Shown here: positions 25,578 through 35,932 of the stretch, one piece after another | Position numbering within the stretch: the first letter of the stretch is position 1 | Layout of the letters: every line of letters starts with the position of its first letter | From: Trileptium ribeirensis | Lineage: Eukaryota; Nematoda; Enoplea; Enoplida; Thoracostomopsidae | Reading direction: 5' to 3' | Length of the DNA: 64,000 nucleotides | NCBI GenBank assembly: GCA_030248225.1 | Contig: JASANE010028070.1 | Location: 1 to 64,000 of the forward strand | The notes under the pieces: model-generated | Databases searched by the model: none | What the model was told of the DNA's origin: nothing | The model's input: only the letters and a program-made list of their open reading frames with translations | Translations under genes and position numbers: made by a program

Positions 25578-26541
25578 GTAAGTCAAATTAATACATTCAG
25601 TAGTCCATTCGAAAGGTTTTGTTTTCAATGCTTAAAACACCAGATTTGGTGAAAGCCTAGTTTATTCTGACAAACCTTAGCTCGAATACGGTTAGTAAAC
25701 GCGATTAGTTTGTCGTTTCGATGCACACATCGCTTATGAATGATGAAAAATGTAAAAGCTATTACGTTTGAAAAAATTGATAGGTCTGTTTTTGGATTTT
25801 AAAGTTATCCTTTCTTTTGCCAGAGCTTGTATTTTCTAGATTTTTGCACTGGGTCATCGAATGCCATAGATACATTTATTTCAGATAATGCATCATCAAG
25901 TAGGCTTATTGCAAAGAAATATAGTTTTTCCAACAATTGGTGTATAGTAAATGGTGCAGCTGTCAGTTACCAACGATACTCAGATGGTTATGAAAACTCC
26001 TAGTTTTACCTGATTATGGTCAGAAAAGCACGTATTTTCCTACAGTCAGTATTTGTACATTCAGTTTCATTCACATATCTGGCAAAACAAAGCTATAGAT
26101 GTAATCATTTAAGAAACCATTGTAGAAGCATTTCGACTGCTAAACGAACGAATACCGCAAAACTTCCACCAAACGACTAAATTATGAACAACTGCAGCAC
26201 AATAGCACACAATTTGCATTTTGTTGGCAACTAAGCAATGGAAAGCTGACTTGATTCGTTACTAGTTATATTTGCTTCGTGTAACAATATTAGGTATTTC
26301 CTTTTGTTTTAAATGTTCTCGTCGTAAACACAGTGTATAGGCAACGATGTATCCCATTGGCGTTTAGATATATGTTTAGAAATACAGACCTGAATGATCA
26401 CCGGTAGAAATTTGACAAATTATTTATCGCAAATTAGGTACCCCTAAGTTGTTTACATACGATACATGCCGTATATAGAATGACAATATTTAGACGATAG
26501 ATATATTTGTGGGAAACGGCATATACGTTAATTCAATTAAG
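25578..26541 (+). other. PPIP5K: Intron 11 of PPIP5K
   Basis: 964 bp, AT-rich, nothing recognised. Confidence 0.7.
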
Positions 26542-26657
26542 GCTCACACAACCTGAAAGACGGATTTCTACGTCTTCACAGCACTTTTCGCAACGATCTC
26601 AAAGTCTATGCTTCCGAAGAAGGAAGAGTTCAGTCGACTGCCGGCGCCTTTACTAAG
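26542..26657 (+). CDS. PPIP5K: PPIP5K exon 12 (second phosphatase motif)
   Basis: Completes codon 608 (AGC) and encodes residues 609-646. [20 protein letters not shown] and [12 protein letters not shown] align with the family's [32 protein letters not shown]. Two well-kept positions differ here: RHD is RND (N625), and DEGRVQ is EEGRVQ (E633). The stretch that precedes LRLHS is shorter than in vertebrates. Acceptor AATTAAG|GC, donor ACTAAG|GTATAC. Confidence 0.92.
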
Positions 26658-28242
26658 GTATACTTCAGCTAAACTGCTTTAGTGCGAATGGCGTAGGGTT
26701 GTATACAGTCCGTGTCTGGATATTTATTGCTTGGCGTTACATATTACTTACATTCACTAGAGGATCCAAATAGGGAGTTCGAGCACCGCCCACCTCTCCC
26801 GTAGGACGTAAATCGAGTCATCAAAATTTGTAAAAAATAAAAAATATCAAGTATGAAAAAAATTCTTGATCAACCATGGTTAAGGTCCATAAGTGTTGAA
26901 GGGCCACCGCTTTTGGGGGTAGATGGCATTTTTAAAAATTAGCGATATATTGTTTCTTTTTCCATATTGTTTACCAAATTTTACCCCAATTTTTGCCGCT
27001 TTTCAACCCTATATTTGCTAATTTATTCAAAATTATCCGGAGGTGTCTGATGAGCCTTCGGAGATAGATACATGAGTGCTGTCAAACTTTTCTGAATCCA
27101 CCAGTGTTGATATTAATTTACGTTTCACAATAAGTCGAGATCACAGGGAGGTTGCGAAGTAACTCAGTGCCTTTGAAGAAATGGCATTAAGAAGTTATCT
27201 ATAAATGTGTCTATAAAGCTTTGATACGGCGCCCTAAAATTGTTGATATTGCAATAGTATTGTTGGTGGCGGAACGTCTTTTTCTTAAGTATCGCCGCTA
27301 ACCCTGAAAACGTCAATCTTTAACCTACAGCGTTAATTTGGTACTATTTGACTTAGCAAATCAAAACCTACTTGGGCCATACATATTTACGAGAAAAAAT
27401 ATTTTGAAGTTTTAGTGTGTCAGTGGTGTTTCTCCGAAAGAGTGTTTCTCCCTGTTGGCGCCAAAAATTTTCTAAGTGTTTTCTCAATAAGTACGTAATT
27501 TGATATGAAATTTGAACAGCCTTAACGACTTAGTCGACTGAAGGCAATGCCGATCGTAGATCCGAGTTCCAAACGTTTATAAGTAACAATTCGACACTAA
27601 TTTGAAACTGGAAACGGATCGTGTTCATTTTCTCTCCAAATCTCAGCTATATCATTATATATAATTATACCGATATAGAGAGAAATTTTAAAAAATTTTC
27701 GCTATGGAGAGGTGAGATCAAACTGATATAACCAAAAAATTTGTCACAGAATTAGTGCAAGTGGACATTGTCTAAATCGCCTCAACAAACTGTGTAGAAT
27801 GGCCCCGATATCGACGTTTTATCTGAAAACGTGACGATTTTTGGAATTGAAGATGCACTGAAAAGTATTGTCATTAGAGCAGTAGATAGTATGTGGACAT
27901 CATATAAAAAATCAGACAAGACCGCAGGTAATGCTCTACTGTAAGAAGATTTAATTTTACTCCTTGATTTTGCCGTTGTTGTTAGATTCAGTGGACGAGA
28001 GAGTACATCTTTCGGTCGAAGATTTTTCAATTTTTTACAATTGCAGATATCTGTTCAAAACTGTGTTACAGCTTTATTTTGTTGTGTGCCGGGTACACTT
28101 GCGCAACAAATTGCTTTTTTACTATAATGTTAGACAATATTCGAACTATTTAGCTGCTGAATTTATGTCATTGATAGAGTCTATAATATTAGGAATTTAA
28201 ACGAGAGCACGCTATTCAAGGAACCCCAATATGACCATTTAG
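26658..28242 (+). other. PPIP5K: Intron 12 of PPIP5K
   Basis: 1585 bp. Contains a family E copy (about 26765-27080). A palindromic stretch near 27650-27715 (ATATAATTATACCGATATAG and neighbours) is too short and AT-rich to call. Confidence 0.65.
26765..27080 (+). repeat. Family E repeat, T-rich core on + strand
   Basis: Has the family block order: GC-rich left part, then TTTTACCCCAATTTTTGCCG, CTATATTTGC and AAAATTATCCGGAGG, then GATACATGAG at the right. The left edge is unclear. Confidence 0.5.
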
Positions 28243-28422
28243 GGTTTACTTGCGCTAGAAGGCGAAACGACTCCGATTATGGTTGCAATGGTAAAATCAG
28301 CCAACACAAGCGGCCTTCTGGACGACTCCGAAAGTGCCCACCGGATTCAAGAAACGGCTAAAAAACGGCTCTCTTATTATTTTTCTCAAGACAAAGATCT
28401 GACCGAAGACGATTATAGAGCG
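28243..28422 (+). CDS. PPIP5K: PPIP5K exon 13 (phosphatase domain)
   Basis: Residues 647-706, 60 codons, phase 0 at both ends. [20 protein letters not shown] and NTSGLLDDS align with [29 protein letters not shown] in relatives. The rest, with KKRLSYYF and LTEDDYRA, matches the RLHEILQ...EDYEKL region. Acceptor CATTTAG|GGT, donor AGCG|GTTAGT, read as ending at GCG. Confidence 0.93.
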
Positions 28423-28972
28423 GTTAGTCGGAAAAAATAGTAATATATGTTTTGTCAAAACAAGGATCTTATAAGCCATCTGAAGTTGCGATGGCTATGA
28501 ATCATTTTACACATTTATTTCATAACAATCAATAAATGCAAAAAGAATTCATACTCAACTTCTTGTTATGTCATTTTCATTTAAAAACACAAACTGTGCC
28601 TGCGCCAGACTAAAGCGTTAGACGGACACGTTTAGTCAAAAAGTTGTTCATAAGCTAAATCGCCTGATTTAAAAATTGGCCATGCATCAGTCTGATATTA
28701 AATAATTTTTATAGTCCTCGAGATATGTTTCTTTACCAAGCAGCGAAACGATAATTTTATGTTTTGGCAGGTCATAGCGCGCCCTTTGTTAAAGGGAAAA
28801 AATCCTACGGCACAAAACGTGGTCGACATTACCAAAATGAGTATTTTGCCCTCAGGAAATAATTGAGACCGGAACTAGGGTAGATGTTTGGGAGAAGCAA
28901 GAAATTAATTGGAATACCGCAACTAATTTTCGTCACGCGTTTTTTACGTTGCTGCTTCTTTGATGACTTCAG
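28423..28972 (+). other. PPIP5K: Intron 13 of PPIP5K
   Basis: 550 bp. A tempting open stretch after TTTGGCAG at about 28772 was considered as an exon and rejected. No element seen. Confidence 0.65.
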
Positions 28973-29120
28973 ATCAATCCGCTTGGCGACAAGTCGATCG
29001 AACGCTGCTTGCAATTTATTAGAAATCCGTATCAAATGTGTTGCCGGATCTACGCTCTTATTCGGTCTCTGGTTGATTTCATTCACGACCGTTTGGCAGA
29101 TTGGCAAACTAATCGTCAGG
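28973..29120 (+). CDS. PPIP5K: PPIP5K exon 14 (phosphatase domain)
   Basis: Residues 707-755 plus one base of 756. INPLGDKSIERCLQFIRNPY then CCRIYALIRSLVDFIHDRL aligns with LTPSGSISLIKSMHLIKNPV...CDKVYSLIQSLTSQIRHRM. Acceptor GACTTCAG|ATC, donor CAGG|GTAAAC. A longer ORF on the opposite strand is a shadow. Confidence 0.88.
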
Positions 29121-30361
29121 GTAAACATTTTCGATCTCTTAACGTGATCAGTTTTAACCTAAGTTAGAAGTTTTACGGCTCTTTTCGCTGACAAGATTCA
29201 AGCATGGCGATCGCAAGTTTTGAAACGTTTTGCCTCTAAGAAAGATTAAAAGCTTTGCAACTTGAATTTTCTGCAAGCCTCGCAGGGTGTACCATTTTGG
29301 ATGAAACATAAATCACAGTGCCACTAATGTATTCGAACGCATTGCGAAAATCTTTCCTAGTAAGTTAACCACTTTACTAGCGATAACACTTGAACATGAC
29401 CCGTGAATCGAAAAAACACTACAGTCGGCAAAGTTAGTCATAGGAGAGCAGACTTGAATATTTTTATCAACCGTCACATGTCCCTTGCCGACTGCTGTGG
29501 GAATGGAATATTATTATTTTGTACTCAAGTCATGACAGTTGAGTATTAATTTTGATATAATTTTTCATTACATTTTGATTAATAAACATGTTTTCATGGA
29601 AGTAAGGGTTGACATGCTTGTGGCTTGCATTAAATTCGCCATCTTTCGTGCAAACATAGGCAATTGCTTTCTTCTTTTCAGCAAATTTGCTTTCATTTCA
29701 CTTTTTGTTTTTAAATATATGAACTTAACTGGTCTAGAAGCCGCAACATCCCATATACAATAGGCGGCCAACTGAGTTCGTGCAATGTTGATCCCACGCA
29801 TCAATGTATCAAATGTTTTGTATTGCACATCAAAGAATGGAGCGCCTGTGGATGATGGACGGTAAATAGCTTCGGCTGCTAGTATCTTACAGAGTCGTCA
29901 GTAAATTATATATCTACAACTGTAGTAATGAGCTCCAAATACAGCTGCTTAACATGTCAACTAGTCATGAGCATTGGGTTGTAATTCGCTACCCGGGTAT
30001 CCGACCCGACAAAATTATCCGGATACCTGATTAACCACCCGGGTACCCGACACTGATATTGTTAGTTCTCATAAGCCGTAGTATCTATTCAAATTTACGC
30101 TCGTAATGTTGAAATTAGATAACCAAATCTACAATGGCGGTGAGCTAAAAGAAATTGTTTCTTCAGGCCTACCGTGCAGTACTGCGCGCTGACATGCGCA
30201 TGGTGGCCAAGGAAAATGGTGTAAAAACAGTCAAGATCAGATACCATGCACTGTCTGAGCTATGCGGCCATACGATAAGTATACATGTAGAAAAGAAAAA
30301 GTGCCATTATAAAAAAATATATTATAATATTAAAATATATTTTTTCTACAGTAACACCATA

Positions 30362-30848
30362 ATGCGAGAGTAAACTTAAAATGACCCTGCAACCACCCTA
30401 TTTTGTATTTTTGGATAAAATTTGTTACTGAACGCTTTTTGGTCTATTGTAATTCGGCATAAAACTGATCGTGAACACAACGCTCGCCTATGAAATCTAA
30501 CCATTTTGTGTTCGCGAAAATTGAAGTAAAATTACCCAAATGTTTGAGAATGAAAATTTGTCGATTTGATTGTGACGTCACTTTTGCACAAAATTTTTTC
30601 GAGAACACTGTATAATCCAAATTTAAATGATAATATATTAGGGAACAGCATTTCTGCAAACTGAAATCGCCAAAATTCTGTTCGAACAAAATGTCTAATT
30701 TCTGGCACTTGAATTTGATTTCGCCGATTTTCGGTTAGCGAAAAACCGAATGAAATTAAGCCTGTTTCCGTAACAACGGTTTGCAATTCGATATCGGTAA
30801 TGACAGTTTAGGATGGTTGATGGGGTCACCTTAACTTTACTCACGCAT
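30362..30848 (-). mobile_element. Family C inverted-ended element, copy 1
   Basis: Ends are inverted copies of about 45 bp: GCGAGAGTAAACTTAAAATG and CCTGCAACCACCCTATTTTG at the left; GGATGGTTGATGGGGTCACC, then GTTAACTTTACTCACGCAT-like sequence, at the right. The minus strand carries the family's small ORF (FEQNFGDFSLQKCCSLI...LGNFT), broken here by a frameshift relative to the copies at 55 and 63 kb. Probably a non-autonomous DNA transposon. Confidence 0.72.
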
Positions 30849-31454
30849 AAAAATATATATTACTACTCTTGAGTTTGCCCAAAATACTACTAAACTTTAA
30901 TTCTGCAAAATGTAAGTTTGACGCCTCAAGTTCTTGAACTGATAGATGGACAGATACATATGTTATTCCGAAATGTATGCAAGAATAAGGTTGTCGCCTA
31001 AAAATCATTAACAGATTGCGACATATATTACTGCAAGCAAGATACACCGTAAGACGTTTCAATTTAGAAACTCATAGTATTAAATTTTCTGCTAAAGATA
31101 GATAATACTGTTTCTCAATTACGGCGTTAATGCAGATTTTGATTACGTCAACGATAGGCATATATCCCTAATATTTTTTTACCATATGTTGCGTTTAACC
31201 AACGCCACATATTAAGAGTATTTATTTGTATGTTTCGTTTCCCATGCGCTAGGATTACTCAATCAACTCGTAATATATGACGAAATCAAGAGGAATATTA
31301 TTGTTTCCGTCTATTGCAACCGGTCTTCAAAAGTGACGCTCGTCCCGAGCGAGAAACACAAGCTTTATGCAAACCATTGTAGAATATTTAAATTCGGTAT
31401 TTATTCAGGTTGTTCCAATGCTTTAAAAACTTTTGACAAACCATTTTATTTTGC

Positions 31455-31510
31455 AGATGTCTAGTGACCTATGTCACCATTTAGGGGCCCGCCTTAACTG
31501 TTATTTTTCG
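31455..31510. repeat. Family A terminal-repeat fragment
   Basis: GACCTATGTCACCATTTAGG, then GGCCCGCC matches the outer end of family A, but no interior or partner end follows. Either a solo end or chance within the larger element. Confidence 0.45.
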
Positions 31511-31829
31511 GTTGAATATACTATAACATAAAAGTTGTTTTTTTGCAGAATCGGGCAACAGTTCCACAGTTTTTGTTACCTGTATGCTCAAATACACGCC
31601 AAACTTCTAAACCTTAAACTTTTATAGTTAGCTGCTATGTTTTTATTGCATTCTCGCTTTAATTCCTATATTTTTTCAAACAAACTTATTAAAGATCTCC
31701 ATACGCGGTTCTCTATTTACTGGTACGAGTGAGACACATATCGGTGACCAATAGCTTTAGCTTATATAATTAATAGAAATTCGCTATTGTCTTTTTTAGT
31801 ATAAGCATTGTGTCCAAATTAAAGTCCCT

Positions 31830-31931
31830 GGTATTCAAAATAGGAACCTGGACTTCATGCGAAGCATGTGTATTAAAATAACTTGTAATACACATGATTC
31901 ACATGAAGTCCGGGTTCCCATTTGAAATGTC
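31830..31931. repeat. Long near-perfect hairpin
   Basis: Arms of 46 bp (31830-31875 and 31886-31931) are inverted copies with few mismatches, around a loop of about 10 bp. The left arm includes CTGGACTTCATGCGAAGCAT and the right arm ATGATTCACATGAAGTCCGG. It may be a tiny foldback element; if transcribed with the intron it would form a precursor-like hairpin RNA. Confidence 0.75.
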
Positions 31932-32305
31932 CATATGCTGCTTACTTCTACTTCACTTATCTAGCTTTTGGGTTAACTATATTTGTTGAGTTAAGAAAAC
32001 AATTAATTTTTCAGTAACACAAAATCTAGGTAACATTCACAACACCCAATACCCGGGCACCCGGGTACCAGACTACTGGGTCCGGATACTTAACGCACTA
32101 TCCGAATAACCGACGTGCAGGATACCTTGCGTCCGGTATCCGGGTACCGGATAGCAGTACCCATGCTTATTTTCATGGCTCACAGTCCAAGAAGAAATGT
32201 TTTTAGTTTCGCTTTAGTAAGTTGCTGAATATCGTTTAATTCTCACAACGTAACCAGTTTTGTACATTTTTATCCGAATGTAAATGATAAACTCTTTGCA
32301 GAGAG

Positions 32306-32589
32306 TGCGAAATTGTTTATATAATACAGAAAAAAATTTAGACGGAACAAGTTTTCTCTACGTCAATGAAAGTCTTCACCTAATGGATCAGCGCTGGACA
32401 AAACTGAAAACGGACTTTTGCAGTAAAAACGGAGGCCAGTCACGTCCAACGTTTGACATATCCAAAATTCCAGACATCTATGACAACGCCAAATATTGCT
32501 ATCAGCACAACGCGAAGGCGATTCAGTTTGATCCGATCAGCGAACTGTACACGTTGTCGAAAAGTATGGCCGATATTATAGTCATGCAG
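32306..32589 (+). CDS. PPIP5K: PPIP5K exon 15 (phosphatase domain)
   Basis: Completes codon 756 (GTG) and encodes residues 757-850. LHLMDQRWTKLKTDF, then FDISKIPDIYDNAKYCYQHN and ELYTLSKSMADIIV match the family's LELMxRRWxKLxxDF...YDISKIPDIYDxxKYDxQHN...ELxRLSKALADIVI. The stretch before it (NCLYNTEKNLDGTSFLYVNE) is longer and unlike the usual LYHSET. The acceptor AGAGAG|TG is used because it alone fits phase 1; the CAG four bases earlier (32302 start) would need phase 0. Donor ATGCAG|GTGAGC. Confidence 0.88.
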
Positions 32590-33173
32590 GTGAGCATTTA
32601 TACCTGCTATTGTATGGGTAATTCACCAATAATCACATATCGGAATATCGTTGTGGACTAGATCTGTCCTATGCCGAACCTGGGCGCCGCCTGACAACGC
32701 TACGAATTTATCGAAGGTTGATTTATCCATCAAAACTTGGGCTCACGTTTAGCATCTAGTTAAAATAGCCTATGCTATGCTATAGCTGTGTCTTTAGGCT
32801 AGCTTTTTTAAATTTGCCTAAAATTTTGGCGCGCCCTATAAGTTTAGGCATAATCCCTATTACCGTTGCGCGTCACAGATTTACCGGGTATGCCTCCAAA
32901 ATGGATATCAGCGAGGATCCATAGCTGGCGGATAGCAGTTGCCAAACAATAGGAATTTAGGAAAACATCGTTTTATATTATTGCTAGATACATTTATCCA
33001 TTTTTTGTTCTAAGATAGACTATGCTGCTGTTTAGCTGCTATCTGCAGTGCTAAAACAGTTTTTATCACAGTACCTATAACTCAATAACGGAATGGCAAA
33101 GTTTTCGCCATTGGATGCGACCACAGAATGACTCACAGAAAGAAAATTACCTGCCTGTACAATACGTTGTTAG

Positions 33174-33439
33174 CCCTTTCATGCCCGAATTAATTTGAGT
33201 ATCGTACAATGTTTGACAAACTCAAGCCTGCGTCAGGGATCGAACCCGAAACTTTACGGTTGAAACTTGTGTATTCAAACCATTGAGCTATCTGAGAGCT
33301 GTTGCTGGGTTCCTTAACGAACCTCACAATGCGAGCGAATAACAACGCACGTTCAAACGTACGATATACGACAAACTCAGTAAACACAACGAGTCGCAAT
33401 GTGCGTTGGGTCCACTTGGACCTTACGGACATGAGAGGG
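33174..33439 (-). mobile_element. 266-bp inverted-ended element with tRNA-like promoter, copy 1
   Basis: Starts CCCTTTCATGCCCGAATTAA and ends, in reverse complement, CCCTCTCATGTCCGTAAGG, so the ends are inverted repeats of about 17 bp. It is flanked by TTAG on both sides. The minus strand contains an RNA polymerase III-like A box (TAGCTCAATGG) and B box (GGTTCGATCCC) at tRNA spacing. A cloverleaf could not be closed, so this is a tRNA-derived segment rather than a tRNA gene. The mix of TIRs with TTAA-type targets suggests a piggyBac-like MITE that took up a tRNA-like sequence (inference). Confidence 0.72.
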
Positions 33440-33470
33440 TTAGTTATGCGATTGGTTAATTTTTAATTAA

Positions 33471-33736
33471 CCCTTTCATGCCCGAATTAATTTGAGTATC
33501 GTACAATGTTTGACAACCTCAAGCCTGCGTCAGGGATCGAACCCGAAACCTTACGGTTGAAACTTGTGTATTCAAACCACTGAGCTATCTGAGAGCTGTT
33601 GCTCGGTTCCTTAACGAACCTCATAATGAGAGCGAATAACAACGCACGTTCAAACGTACGATATACAACAAACTCAGTAAACACAACGAGTCGCAATGTG
33701 CGTTGGGTCCATTTGGACCTTACGGGCATGAGAGGG
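33471..33736 (-). mobile_element. 266-bp inverted-ended element with tRNA-like promoter, copy 2
   Basis: Nearly identical to the copy 31 bp upstream, same length and orientation, preceded by TTAA and followed by TTAG. On the minus strand the A box (TAGCTCAGTGG, complement of 33577-33587) and B box (GGTTCGATCC, complement of 33534-33543) are better than in copy 1. The two copies differ at only a handful of positions, so the duplication is recent. The 80-codon minus-strand frames in both copies are a by-product of sequence identity. Confidence 0.75.
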
Positions 33737-33863
33737 TTAGCAAGCTGGGAATTAGCAAACCATTATTCCGGGTCAAAATCAGTTCGGAGCAATATATTAT
33801 ATCTATAACATAGTAAGGGGTAAATATGGTGGAATAAAATTGTTACAGTGTATGCGGCATAAA

Positions 33864-34050
33864 CATACATGCTCAAACGAAGTAGTACTGCGCCACGAAT
33901 ACGGCTCCGCCAAAAGCGACTATGGGTTCGACGCCTTCGGTGCCTCCAGTTTGGGGGTCGGATGACCTGTCAGGGGTTGGTAGCTGGACACACGGGGAGA
34001 AGGTCCGGACCCCAGGAGGGGGATAACCCCTACCCCTATGAGCATGTATG
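33864..34050 (+). repeat. Family E-type repeat, GC-rich form
   Basis: Bounded by CATACATGCTC and AGCATGTATG. GC-rich interior with GGGTTCGACGCC, again B-box-like. No T-rich core; no coding. Confidence 0.6.
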
Positions 34051-35792
34051 AGCATAAATTTATACCTGTAGTAAATATATAAACCGAATAACTCTTTCAT
34101 GAGACAATAATAGTGTTAAAACCAAGTATATTTTTGAAAAAAATTACCGGTATTTTGTCTTTAAACTTGCCAATAGTCGAGCTATAAACGACAAACTTTA
34201 ATACTGAAGGTGTCTAGATTATGTATTATTATTAGCAGAAACATGTGATGGAATGTTCTAAATTCTTAGTGTTTGTCACTAATTACGTATTGAAAGGCAT
34301 AAATTTTCCCAGTCTACTTTGCATAGACGTGCATAGCAAACATATAAAAGTTTAAATAAAGTCGCTAACTCAACGGTCTCAGCACAGCACCTAATTAATT
34401 CGGAAAAAAAGCAGGTTTCACCGCTGTACTTCCTGAACTCAGTAGTGCATATATCCGAGCGTTCTTCCAAATTGCAGGCAATAGTAAACCGTCACCAAGA
34501 AATTATTAACAAAATAAAATACACCATAAAACGTGTCAAATTAGAAATCAAGAGTTATAAAGTTTTGTTTTTGGTTACTCCAGCAATGCCTAGTTTTACT
34601 ATAACAACTCACCCATGTGCGGATAATTTTTTTACCACACATTGCATATAAATACGGGCCTATTATCTTAAAAGCATTTACCTATGCGTCTTCTTTTCCA
34701 TGAACAATATATAATTACTAAGCTTACCCAAAAATTAAGTGAAATTTGTCGTTTCCGTCTCTAACGTAATAAGCACTGTATTGTTGTGACAAAAATTTTC
34801 ACAGTAAGTGATCTAAGCTACTACAACTTTGAACCTAATGTCTATTCGATAAGACATTTGGCTATAAAATATGAAAAATAATAGAGCAAATAGTAAATCT
34901 AACGTCAATAGGATGTAGTTATTGCTGGTTTCGCTGTTGGATGCTTGACGGTAGAACGTAGTGTACCTATGAGTTGCATACTACATCATTTATACATATT
35001 TACATTCCCAGTATCGTATTGCAGAAACAGCAGAATCGATAACGTAAAGTACTATTCTGACAAAATTCGTGTTTATTTCGCTGTTATAGTTTATTGCTTT
35101 GGAACCGACGCGTGTACGAAAAAGTGGGGAGGGGTGGTCGATCAGAACAATTTAAACTTTGTGGTTTTTATATCAAAAAGTGTGGGAAGGGACATCTGGT
35201 AAACTGGCTACAGAAATGGACCACGAAAAGGTTTGGGGTCAGACCTCCCACACACACTGTTGGTGCATTTCATACTCACAGAACTCTATCGCTGTGGCAT
35301 TGTCTCAATAAAGTGCAGTATAAATACAATTATTTCAAACTTGAGTGTTTATTTGTTCACGGTTGCAAGATTTAAAAATACTGTTTCCACGATTTAGGTT
35401 AAAATAATGTGGTGCCTCTCAACACCGCTGTAATCATGTTTCAACACCTTGTAAAAAAGAACACGCAAGAACTACTGCCATATGTGCACTACCTAAACTT
35501 TTATAAAAAAAATTGAAAAAATAAAAAGTATAAAAATTTTAGAAAAAACTTGTTGACCAAAAAAATTCGTGGTGTCAGCTTCCGGCACCAAATAAATTGT
35601 TAGTGTAGACTGAAAATATCGTATGAAGTTAAAACTGTCGGTGTTTCGATCGCGTCAGTTTGGTGTTCGGGTTGTGAGATTGCTGCCAAAACGCCCCGCG
35701 AATGTTGCTTAGGAGGATTGTAATATGAAACGCATTTTATTGGGGTGCTGTGAACATGAACAGTTTTGTACCGATGCAGCGTATGCTTTTAG

Positions 35793-35932
35793 GAATACGG
35801 CATTACTCTTGAAGAAAAATTGTCGATAGCTGTTGGAATATGCACTCCATTGCTCAAAAAGTTGAAAACGGATTTGGTGTTAAGCATGACCGGCGCACAG
35901 GGTGAAGAAGATTTGACACGGTTGGATCCGAG
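35793..35932 (+). CDS. PPIP5K: PPIP5K exon 16 (phosphatase domain)
   Basis: Residues 851-896 plus two bases of 897. EYGITLEEKLSIAVGICTPL then LKKLKTDL aligns with EYGIxxxEKLxIAxGxCxPLxRKIxxDL in the family. The remainder (SMTGAQGEEDLTRLDP) sits where relatives have QRTxxDDxVNKLHPxYS. Acceptor GCTTTTAG|GAA, donor CCGAG|GTCAGT. Confidence 0.93.

Larger units (their letters stand above)
29968..32175. mobile_element. Putative 2.2-kb DNA transposon remnant with CCGGGTACC-type ends
   Basis: Left end near 29968-30055: GAGCATTGGGTTGTAATTCG, CTACCCGGGTATCCGACCC, and further CCGGATACC and CCCGGGTACCCGA units. Right end near 32050-32175, in reverse complement: AAGCATGGGTACTGCTATCC, GGTACCCGGATACCGG. 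Both subterminal regions carry several short CCGGGTA/CCGGATA units, as in many hAT-like elements; that class is inference. Inside are an open frame at 30164-30280, a nested family C element (30362-30848), a family A end fragment (about 31455-31510) and a long hairpin (31830-31931). No intact transposase. Confidence 0.55.
29121..32305 (+). other. PPIP5K: Intron 14 of PPIP5K, filled by a mobile element
   Basis: 3185 bp, of which about 2.2 kb (29968-32175) looks like one inserted element with a family C element nested inside it; both are listed separately. Confidence 0.65.
32590..35792 (+). other. PPIP5K: Intron 15 of PPIP5K
   Basis: 3203 bp. Holds the two tRNA-promoter-bearing elements (33174-33439 and 33471-33736) and a GC-rich repeat (33864-34050). 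The rest is AT-rich without recognised features. Confidence 0.7.

Noticed and set aside
28771..28842. Possible exon after TTTGGCAG (VIARPLLKGKNP...)
   Set aside because: It faintly recalls LIKNP, but 28973-29120 aligns much better with the same segment and fits the phase.
30155..30373. Open frame with exon-like start (AYRAVLRADMRMVAKENG...) between PPIP5K exons 14 and 15
   Set aside because: The phase does not fit exon 14 (a stop appears in the required frame), it has no similarity to the family, and it lies inside a putative transposon.
33190..33729. Two near-identical 80-codon minus-strand ORFs
   Set aside because: They arise from the duplicated 266-bp element; the sequence is better explained by its tRNA-like promoter and inverted ends.
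33174..33736. A two-unit array that could be mistaken for CRISPR-like repeats
   Set aside because: The units are 266 bp, only two, with transposon-like ends, in a eukaryotic intron.
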